DNA of 64,000 nucleotides, taken from the NCBI RefSeq assembly GCF_001544455.2, contig NZ_FCOC02000002.1, positions 638,612-702,611 on the forward strand. The letters run 5' to 3'. The notes beneath the pieces were generated by a model, which saw nothing but the letters and a program-made list of their open reading frames with translations, was not told the DNA's origin and did not search any database. Shown piece after piece: positions 17,945 to 24,443 of this stretch. Both the position numbers and the translations under genes were made by a program. This stretch comes from Caballeronia sordidicola (GTDB lineage Bacteria; Pseudomonadota; Gammaproteobacteria; Burkholderiales; Burkholderiaceae). Numbering within the stretch: position 1 is the first letter of the stretch; every line of letters starts with the position of its first letter.

Positions 17945-19762
17945 ATGTGCGGAATTGTGGGCGCGGTCGCGCAACGTAACATCGTGTCGGTGCTGGTCGA
18001 AGGCTTGCGGCGGCTCGAATACCGCGGCTACGATTCCTGCGGCGTTGCCGTCATAGCCAATGGCGAAACGAAGCGCGCGCGCAGCGTGGCGCGCGTTGCC
18101 GATCTCGCCGACCAAATCCGCGAAGGTCATCTGAACGGCGTGACAGGCATCTCGCACACCCGCTGGGCCACGCACGGCGCGCCCGTCACGGACAACGCGC
18201 ATCCCATCTTCTCGCGTAACGAACTGGCGCTGGTGCATAACGGCATCATCGAGAATTACGAAAGCCTGCGGACCATGTTGCGCGAAAAGGGCTATGAGTT
18301 CGTCTCGCAGACCGATACCGAAGTGATCGCGCATCTGATTCACAGCATGTATCGCGGCGACTTGTTCCAGACCGTGCGCGAAGCCGTGAAGCTGTTGCAC
18401 GGCGCATACGCGATCGCCGTGATCCACAAGGATCAGCCGCACACGGTGGTCGGCGCGCGTGCCGGCTCGCCGCTCGTGGTCGGCGTGGGCGATGGCGAAA
18501 ACTTTCTTGCGTCGGACGCGCTGGCGCTTGCCGGGAGCACCGACCGCTTTGCGTATCTGGATGAAGGCGACGTGGTCGAGATCACGCTCGATGGCGTGAA
18601 GATTGTCGATCGCGACGGCATGCCGGTCCAGCGCGAAGTGCGCGTGGTCGCGGCGTACGGCGGCGCGGTTGAACTCGGGCCGTATCGGCATTTCATGCAG
18701 AAGGAAATTTTCGAGCAGCCGCGCGCGATCACCGACACCATTCCGCAGGCCGAGCGTTTCACCGCTGACCTGTTCGGCGCGAACGCCGCAGAAGTTTTCG
18801 CCGATATCGACAGCGTTCTCATTCTCGCGTGCGGCACGAGTTCGTATGCGGGCATGACGGCGAAGTACTGGCTTGAGTCCATCGCCAGGATTCCTACGCA
18901 AGTTGAGATTGCGAGTGAGTACCGGTATCGCGAATCCGTGCCGAATCCAAAGGCGCTGGTCGTGGTGATATCGCAGTCGGGAGAAACCGCCGATACACTC
19001 GCCGCGTTGAAGCACGCGCAGTCGCTTGGACACAAGCACACGCTGGCCGTGTGCAATGTGGGTTCGAGCGCGATGGTTCGACTGACCGAACTGACGTTCC
19101 TCACGCACGCGGGCACCGAGATCGGCGTGGCTTCCACGAAGGCTTTCACGACGCAACTTGTCGGCATGTTCGTGCTGGCCGTGACGCTCGGGGCGTTGCG
19201 CGGGCATGTGAGCGCCAAGCAGGAAACCATGTATCTCACGCAGTTGCGGCATTTGCCGGCGGCGCTCAATAGCGTGCTGGCACTGGAGCCGCAGATCATT
19301 GCGTGGGCGGAAGATTTTTCGCGCAAGGAAAACGCGCTGTTTCTCGGCCGCGGCTTGCATTATCCGATCGCGCTTGAGGGCGCATTGAAGCTGAAGGAAA
19401 TCTCGTACATTCACGCCGAGGCTTATCCGGCTGGTGAACTGAAGCACGGGCCGCTGGCGCTCGTCACGGAAGCGATGCCGGTCGTGACGGTGGCGCCCAA
19501 TGACACGCTGCTGGAAAAGCTCAAGTCGAACATGCAGGAGGTGAGGGCACGCGGCGGCGAGCTATATGTTTTCGCCGATGCGGATACGCGTATTGTCAGC
19601 GAGGACGGCATTCATGTGATCCGGATGCCGGAGCACTATGGGTTGCTGTCTCCGATTCTGCATACGGTGCCGTTGCAGTTGCTGGCGTATCACACGGCTT
19701 GCGCGAGGGGTACGGACGTGGATAAGCCGCGGAATCTGGCGAAGAGCGTGACGGTGGAATGA
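17945..19762 (+). CDS. glmS: Glucosamine-fructose-6-phosphate aminotransferase
   Basis: 605 residues. Cys2 of [12 protein letters not shown] is the N-terminal glutaminase nucleophile; [26 protein letters not shown] ([11 protein letters not shown]) and [12 protein letters not shown] follow. Two SIS sugar-isomerase domains contain [17 protein letters not shown] and [13 protein letters not shown], and the C-terminus ends [17 protein letters not shown]. It makes glucosamine-6-phosphate from fructose-6-phosphate and glutamine. The last ~30 codons are the conserved stretch that Tn7-type elements use as an attachment target, and the accessory region starts right after it. Confidence 0.97.
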   Translation: MCGIVGAVAQRNIVSVLVEGLRRLEYRGYDSCGVAVIANGETKRARSVARVADLADQIREGHLNGVTGISHTRWATHGAPVTDNAHPIFSRNELALVHNGIIENYESLRTMLREKGYEFVSQTDTEVIAHLIHSMYRGDLFQTVREAVKLLHGAYAIAVIHKDQPHTVVGARAGSPLVVGVGDGENFLASDALALAGSTDRFAYLDEGDVVEITLDGVKIVDRDGMPVQREVRVVAAYGGAVELGPYRHFMQKEIFEQPRAITDTIPQAERFTADLFGANAAEVFADIDSVLILACGTSSYAGMTAKYWLESIARIPTQVEIASEYRYRESVPNPKALVVVISQSGETADTLAALKHAQSLGHKHTLAVCNVGSSAMVRLTELTFLTHAGTEIGVASTKAFTTQLVGMFVLAVTLGALRGHVSAKQETMYLTQLRHLPAALNSVLALEPQIIAWAEDFSRKENALFLGRGLHYPIALEGALKLKEISYIHAEAYPAGELKHGPLALVTEAMPVVTVAPNDTLLEKLKSNMQEVRARGGELYVFADADTRIVSEDGIHVIRMPEHYGLLSPILHTVPLQLLAYHTACARGTDVDKPRNLAKSVTVE

Positions 19763-20086
19763 AGGGGATGGTTCGTTCGTGATCGTAATGCCCGTCAATA
19801 ATGAAAGTGTACCTCGGCCTCAGAAAAGAAGTGTTCCTGAGGAGGGGTGCAATACCCTTCAAAGCCTTGCCAGCAAAGGCCGGGTACACAATCAATTGAC
19901 CTAGGCAGTGGTCATCGAGCAAACCCCTCGTTGCCCCCTCGATTTTGCGCAATTTTATGGGTGCAACGTCCCCGGGGAACACTTCTAGCCGAGGGGGCTA
20001 CATCGCTAGGGTCAGGCGAGTGTCCCTCCAGAAAGGCAAATCAGCGTATTGCGAAGTTTGATTGCTGAATTGCCGTAGCCAAACGC
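19763..20086. other. glmS downstream region: Tn7-type target position and structured 84-nt cloverleaf-like element
   Basis: No ORF is convincing here. A 7-bp closing stem (GTGTACC at 19807-19813 with GGTACAC at 19883-19889) encloses three hairpins: CCTCAG/CTGAGG, GGGT/ACCC, and GCCTT/AAGGC with a 7-nt loop. The shape is like a tRNA, but there is no T-loop consensus, so it is not called a tRNA. A second stem, GCCCCCTCG (19933-19941) with CGAGGGGGC (19990-19998), follows. The area lies at the usual Tn7 insertion position after glmS, but no tns gene or Tn7 end was seen. It may encode a structured RNA or be remains of an element end. Confidence 0.35.
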
Positions 20087-20302
20087 TCAGCCTTTTACTC
20101 GAGGCGTCATCAGCCGCCCTATCGCTCCCGCCAGATAGTCATCCGGCCATTCGCTTGCCAGCAATTCCGCCGCGCTCCAGATTCGTGCCATCACCAATGC
20201 GTGCTGCGCGTCCTCAAGCTCTCCAACCTTTGCTCGGGTTGCTTCCAGCACCTCCTGCGCACAATCAAGTCGGCACAACGCCCGCCGCAGTCGCTCACGC
20301 AT
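20087..20302 (-). CDS. Small hypothetical protein (71 aa), second gene of a pair
   Basis: MRERLRRALCRLDCAQEVLE continues with a mainly helical chain (TRAKVGELEDAQHALVMARI) and ends in a basic tail. I recognise no family. Its start overlaps the end of the 50-codon ORF upstream on the same strand by 8 bp, which supports translational coupling and argues that both are real. The layout resembles small phage or plasmid gene pairs. There are no catalytic motifs or membrane helices. Confidence 0.5.
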   Translation of the reverse strand: MRERLRRALCRLDCAQEVLEATRAKVGELEDAQHALVMARIWSAAELLASEWPDDYLAGAIGRLMTPRVKG

Positions 20303-20447
20303 CGCAGTTCAGTTCGCGAGCGACGACCTCCACATCAGTGGCGACGTCGGTCAGCAATTCCGCCATCAGTTCAGCGATTTCTGCGCGCAAGCGGTCATTG
20401 CAGCCAACCAGCCGAGCCGCGGTCGAGTAATTCGAGTGGATTTCCAT
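20295..20447 (-). CDS. Small hypothetical protein (50 aa), first gene of a pair
   Basis: A short ORF reading MEIHSNYSTAARLVGCNDRL, then a helical RAEIAELMAELLTDVATDVE and ending ELNCDA. Composition is protein-like (balanced acidic, Ala and Leu helix), and it overlaps the start of the 71-aa gene. No ribosome-binding site of note precedes the ATG at 20447. The family is unknown; together the two could encode a helical small-protein pair of phage or island type. Confidence 0.4.
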   Translation of the reverse strand: MEIHSNYSTAARLVGCNDRLRAEIAELMAELLTDVATDVEVVARELNCDA

Positions 20448-20702
20448 TCGATGTGTAGTGCAGCCGCTCTATGCGCTGCCGCCAAGGCTCGGTGCTATGC
20501 TGATTTGGGCACTGCGCATGGGCCGGGCGCATGCTGGTGTGAGCCTAGCTATGCCAAATGGGTGCAAAAGTCTTCGCGAAACGAGAGCGAAGATGCATGT
20601 GGTTCCAGTCGGACACCTACCTGCTGAATACGAGACTGACGAGCAGTCGGGCAGACCGTCTCTCGAATCGGTGCGTTCGGGTTTTCAAATTCACGTCTAT
20701 CT

Positions 20703-21641
20703 ATGGTCGCAAAAACCCTTCCAGCCAAGCTGTATAAGTACCGTACTTTCAGTACGACAACACTGCGCATGTTCAGTCAGGCGGAGGTTTTCTTCGCCAA
20801 GCCCGCCAGTTTTAACGACCCATTTGATTGCAACCCGCAGGTGTATGTCGATGTGGAGTGGCGCGAAGTGGAGCGCCTCTGGGAGTCCGTAATGTTGCTA
20901 CAAGTGGAGGCCAATAAAGCGGCCGAAATGATGGGCACCCATAGATACTTCGCGACGGAATATGGTGGGAAGTATGATGACGACGGAGGTGGAACAGCGA
21001 CCTACCTCAACTACTTGGTTCGCGATATCGATGCGTACCTGAAAGAGCGATTCAAGGACTTTGGCGTTTTTTCCTTGGCGTCGAACTGGGACAACCCGCT
21101 GATGTGGAGTCACTACGCCGACGAGCATCGGGGAATTTGCATTGAATATGAGACCGATGACCATCGATGCAAAGAGTTGGGACCAGTGAACTATCGTTCC
21201 AGTCGCTTCATCCACATCAGCGACTTGCAACAGTGGCTTTTGAAGAAGTCGGCCGCGGCGGAGCGCAAAATTTTCGAGCAATACTTCTTTGCGAAGGCTC
21301 CTCAATGGCGTTATGAGCGTGAGTGGCGTGCAGTGTCACCAAAGAGCGGAGTGGACGACCGACCATTCCGTATCCGGTCAGTTTTTTTCGGTCTGCGGTG
21401 TGACAAAGCAATCGTCACAACGATTGCTAAGCTTTTCAGTGACTCAAAAGACAAACCCAACTTTCATCAAGTAACGGCGCGCGCAGATGGATTCAAGCTC
21501 GGACGTTACGAGCTCGATGCGGATGAAATCGACATTTTCGGGATTCGCGAATCAGCGCTTTTCGCTGCTGACGAGTGGGGTTTTGACTCGCCTGCGGCTA
21601 CTCGAGACATCTCCGGACAGCAACAGGAAAAGGACGGGTGA
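20703..21641 (+). CDS. DUF2971 family protein
   Basis: 312 residues. The N-terminus MVAKTLPAKLYKYRTFSTTT and FFAKPASFNDPFDCNPQ (residues ~31-46), then GVFSLASNWDNPLMWSHYAD and EHRGICIEYE, are the defining blocks of DUF2971. YEREWRAVSP later in the chain is also typical. The biochemical function is unknown; DUF2971 proteins are common in accessory and defence regions. GC content is lower than in the glm genes. The next gene on this strand, an HNH-like protein, begins 67 bp downstream, so the two probably form one unit. Confidence 0.8.
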   Translation: MVAKTLPAKLYKYRTFSTTTLRMFSQAEVFFAKPASFNDPFDCNPQVYVDVEWREVERLWESVMLLQVEANKAAEMMGTHRYFATEYGGKYDDDGGGTATYLNYLVRDIDAYLKERFKDFGVFSLASNWDNPLMWSHYADEHRGICIEYETDDHRCKELGPVNYRSSRFIHISDLQQWLLKKSAAAERKIFEQYFFAKAPQWRYEREWRAVSPKSGVDDRPFRIRSVFFGLRCDKAIVTTIAKLFSDSKDKPNFHQVTARADGFKLGRYELDADEIDIFGIRESALFAADEWGFDSPAATRDISGQQQEKDG

Positions 21642-21708
21642 GGCAAGAGCCTCAAGTATTTTCCCCACCGGCCGTTACCGCAGTCGGACAATAACGACTG
21701 AGAGCAAG

Positions 21709-22647
21709 ATGGCGCAGGAGTACGACGCAGAAATTGGCCGCACGCTTGGCTGGGACCTCGCATCCTACGGATGGACACCGCGGAACGACGCACCAGCTCA
21801 TGTCCTTGAAGGGCACGCGGAGGGCAAGGCCCGATTCGGACCCAACACCAAGGTGCCGACTCGCTTTGAACGCAAATGGCTGCAACTGCGACAGAACGCT
21901 TTACGACGCGGAAAAATTGTTGATGCGGCTATCACGCCGAGATTCATCGAGTTCATCGACTATCCGACCTGCCCGGTGACTCTCGTCGAAATGACGCACA
22001 GCACTGGCGCGGACACAGACTGGTCCGTGGACCGTGTGAACAACGACGGAGCGTATGCTGACGGTAACCTCATCGTGATGAGTGTTCGCGCCAATAAAGC
22101 CAAGGGCAGCAAGAGCCTTTTAGACGTCAAGGAACTGCTCGCAAATTGGGAACCGCTGCCGGGCCTTTCTTTTCGAGAATCCTTCAGATTGCTCAGCCTT
22201 ATGGAGAAACCGTGCAGTTCTCCAACAGCGCAAGAGCCCCGGAATACGCTTTTCACGCGGTTATGTTTCGGCACCGCCCGTACCAACTACCAGAATCTCC
22301 AGCACATTCTGGTTATGTGCACCACGGTGGATTCCAGCAAGCGCAACGCAATGTTTCGGACCCTATCCGATGCGCATACACATGCGGATTCACGCGCGAG
22401 CGCCAGCCTCCTAAAGCTTGCATACGAGAAGCTGGTGAAGCGAATGCAGTCCGTTGATTACATGTACGACGCGTGTAGCGATGAAGCATTTCAGACGCTG
22501 CTTCGGCGATGGGTCGAGACAATTCCGAGTACCCGCAGAAAGGCGTTCGACGCCAAGCTCGAGGCTATCACCGGTGGCAGTGGCATACCGAAAGAGGTAT
22601 TGCGGACATGGGCTCTGGAGTCAAAGGGAAGGTTTGCGGATTGGTGA
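21709..22647 (+). CDS. HNH-like putative nuclease
   Basis: 312 residues from the ATG at 21709, preceded by GAGAG; the upstream in-frame start at 21487 overlaps the DUF2971 gene by 155 bp and is unlikely. A motif at residues ~88-131, with CPVT, DWSVDRVNNDGAYADGN and MSVRANKAKG, resembles HNH/His-Me nucleases of phages (the D-R-x-x-N-x-x-x-Y and G-N...A-N-x-x-K pattern), though the classical first His is not obvious. The C-terminal half is helical with no recognised fold. Context next to a DUF2971 gene suggests a two-gene module; nuclease activity is inferred. Confidence 0.6.
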   Translation: MAQEYDAEIGRTLGWDLASYGWTPRNDAPAHVLEGHAEGKARFGPNTKVPTRFERKWLQLRQNALRRGKIVDAAITPRFIEFIDYPTCPVTLVEMTHSTGADTDWSVDRVNNDGAYADGNLIVMSVRANKAKGSKSLLDVKELLANWEPLPGLSFRESFRLLSLMEKPCSSPTAQEPRNTLFTRLCFGTARTNYQNLQHILVMCTTVDSSKRNAMFRTLSDAHTHADSRASASLLKLAYEKLVKRMQSVDYMYDACSDEAFQTLLRRWVETIPSTRRKAFDAKLEAITGGSGIPKEVLRTWALESKGRFADW

Positions 22648-22789
22648 TGGCCGGCCTGCAATCGCCCGGCGCGGCACGCGTTTCTTTGAGTTCTTCCCTG
22701 TGGCCTGCCGGTCGCGTTGCTACTATCGCAACCGGCTAGCGTCTGCCCAAGCGCTCTCACTCAGTGAGCATCACGGATGTAACGGCGCC

Positions 22790-22809
22790 AGCCATGCAGT
22801 CGCATGGCT
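22790..22809. repeat. Short perfect hairpin after the HNH-like gene
   Basis: AGCCATGC and GCATGGCT form an 8-bp stem with a 4-nt loop. There is no T-run on the plus strand, so a terminator role is weakly supported. The rest of the 337-bp gap 22648-22984 shows no convincing gene apart from the palindrome listed separately. Confidence 0.3.
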
Positions 22810-22948
22810 ATCGGCTGGCAGTTCCCCTGCAGCGCACCTCGCACCGTAAATCTCCGGGTCGATTTCTCGTTTCCCGCGCACCAGCCGCCACTCCCAAGTC
22901 AGCTGCCGGGCGACGAGTGGCAGCGACCGACCAAAAGAAAACTGGTGA

Positions 22949-22988
22949 GTAGCGCAATTACTGTATATATATACAGTAATTGCGCTAC
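22949..22988. repeat. 40-bp perfect palindrome containing a consensus LexA box
   Basis: Positions 22949-22968 are the exact reverse complement of 22969-22988. The centre, CTGTATATATATACAG at 22961-22976, equals the E. coli LexA consensus. It overlaps the stop codon of the XRE regulator gene (22985-22987), so it sits at a 3' end rather than an obvious promoter. Possible roles are transcription terminator, SOS operator for an unseen transcript, or a binding site for a dimeric protein. No T-run follows directly on either strand. Confidence 0.8.
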
Positions 22989-23257
22989 CGTTGTGATAGC
23001 CCTTCAAGCAGAGCGACCGTCCGCCGTGCGTTATCCAGTGCGCCTTCCAGCCCTAACTCTGAATGTGAGTGGTCACTAACAAAGCTCGCGAGACGCACGA
23101 GGCAGTAGTTAATCAGATGTGTCGGAGCGCCCAATTTCTCCGACTCGTATCTGGAAAGGGTCGATTTGTGGACACCAGTCGCTGCTGCAAATTCGGCTTG
23201 GGTACTTTCGCCGCGAGCCCATCGCAGGAGTTCGCCCTGGCTTCGAGGTGGAAACAT
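22985..23257 (-). CDS. XRE-family HTH regulator, divergent from ietAS
   Basis: 90 residues from the ATG at 23257 (MFPPRSQGELLRWARGESTQ). The helix-turn-helix is AEFAAATGVHKSTLSRYESE at residues ~21-40, the typical Cro/CI pattern with the Q-x-E-x-A-x-x-x-G-V-x-x-x-x-L-S-x-x-E layout. The remainder is a helical dimerisation-type tail. It is divergent from the AAA-ATPase gene with 98 bp between the starts, and that gap holds inverted repeats. The simplest reading is a repressor of itself and of the ATPase-protease pair. An in-frame start at 23284 is possible but adds only 9 residues inside the repeat. Confidence 0.8.
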   Translation of the reverse strand: MFPPRSQGELLRWARGESTQAEFAAATGVHKSTLSRYESEKLGAPTHLINYCLVRLASFVSDHSHSELGLEGALDNARRTVALLEGLSQR

Positions 23258-23280
23258 GATTGATTGAGGATGCTGTAATC

Positions 23281-23304
23281 GCAATGAGATTGCTATAATA
23301 GCAA
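23281..23304. promoter_or_regulatory. Inverted-repeat operator/promoter between XRE gene and ietA
   Basis: TTGCTAT-A-ATAGCAA at 23290-23304 is a perfect 7-bp-arm palindrome, and it overlaps GCAAT-GAG-ATTGC at 23281-23293. A perfect TATAAT (23294-23299) for the plus strand lies within the first palindrome. Binding of a dimeric HTH protein here would block the -10 of the ietA promoter. No good -35 is visible, which would fit regulated or weak expression. Confidence 0.55.
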
Positions 23305-23355
23305 CATTTTATTCGACCGGAGTCTATACTTCGGTCTGAGACTTCTGAGGTTCCA

Positions 23356-24363
23356 ATGGCCCGTTCTGACCAAGTGAAAGCACTACTGCGCGCATATGCT
23401 GGTGACAACCACGAGCATTTCTACGCAGTGGCTATGCAGATGGCTGCAGACGAGGCTCATCGCGGCCATACGAAGTTGGCGGCGGAACTGCGTGACCTTG
23501 TCGATGCCGCGAAGGCTGGCAAGAAGCCAGGCTTGTCGTCAGTGCAGAGCAAGGGTGCCCAACGGCCGACTCCACTGGCGCAGCCGAAGGGAGAACTGTC
23601 CGAGCTCCTGACGGTGCAGTATCCGCACGAGCACCTGCAGCAAATGGTGTTGTCTGACGCCGTGCGCGGAAAGCTGGACCGGGTCCTGCGCGAGCAACGC
23701 CATCACGAGCAGTTGCGCAGCCACGGATTGAGCCCGCGTCGGAAGCTGCTTCTGGTCGGCCCGCCGGGAACTGGCAAGACGATGACCGCTGCTGCCTTGG
23801 CCGGCGAACTGCGCCTGCCGTTGTTCACCGCGCGATTCGACAGCCTCATCACCAAGTTCATGGGTGAGAGCGCGTCCAAACTCCGGCTGGTGTTCGAGGC
23901 GCTGAAGTCGACCCGCGGCGTCTACTTTTTCGATGAGTTCGATTCGCTGGGTCTGCAGCGAGGCAGCCAGCATGACGTGGCTGAGATGCGTCGCACGTTG
24001 AATATGTTCTTGCAGCTCATCGAACAGGATGCGTCGGACAGCCTCCTGATTGCCGCGACCAATCACGGCAAAGACCTCGACAGGGCTCTTTTCCGGAGAT
24101 TCGACGACGTTATCAAGTATGAGGCGCCGGACGAGCGGCAGATTGAAACGCTGCTGAGAAACAGCTTGGGTACCTTCGGAACGTCAGGCATCGACTATCG
24201 TCATCTCGCGCATGTTGGCAAAGGTGAATCACACGCTGACATAGTAAAAGCATGTCTCGATGCTTTGAAAGACGCGATTATGGAGGGCGAGAAAACCGTA
24301 AATGAGGCGAGCGTCATTCGCCATTTGGAAGAGCGCGCTCAAGGCAACAACATACACTCCTAA
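23356..24363 (+). CDS. ietA: AAA+ ATPase, IetA-like defence protein
   Basis: 335 residues. Residues 1-85 form a helical N-terminal domain. The AAA core has Walker A GPPGTGKT (135-142), Walker B VYFFDEFD (Asp193, Glu194), sensor-1 Asn236 in LIAATNHGKDLD and an arginine-finger candidate in FRRFDD (247-248). The next gene is a large subtilase 80 bp downstream. An ATPase plus S8 protease pair is the IetAS system, first described as a plasmid-stabilising pair in Agrobacterium and later reported as anti-phage (Gao et al. 2020 survey). Family assignment is by architecture and pairing; the phage effect in this host is inferred. Confidence 0.82.
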   Translation: MARSDQVKALLRAYAGDNHEHFYAVAMQMAADEAHRGHTKLAAELRDLVDAAKAGKKPGLSSVQSKGAQRPTPLAQPKGELSELLTVQYPHEHLQQMVLSDAVRGKLDRVLREQRHHEQLRSHGLSPRRKLLLVGPPGTGKTMTAAALAGELRLPLFTARFDSLITKFMGESASKLRLVFEALKSTRGVYFFDEFDSLGLQRGSQHDVAEMRRTLNMFLQLIEQDASDSLLIAATNHGKDLDRALFRRFDDVIKYEAPDERQIETLLRNSLGTFGTSGIDYRHLAHVGKGESHADIVKACLDALKDAIMEGEKTVNEASVIRHLEERAQGNNIHS

Positions 24364-24443
24364 AATTAACATCCCGGTCGAAAGATTCGAGAACTCTTGC
24401 GGTAGACTCTCAGGCGAATAAAACTAAAGAAGAGCCTGAGAAA

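Noticed and set aside
19807..19889. tRNA gene after glmS
   Set aside because: The fold has a 7-bp acceptor-like stem and a 5+7 T-like arm, but there is no TTCRA T-loop, no usable anticodon arm and no D-loop GG.
19763..20086. Retron-type RNA near glmS
   Set aside because: Inverted repeats are present, but no reverse transcriptase gene is found in the window.
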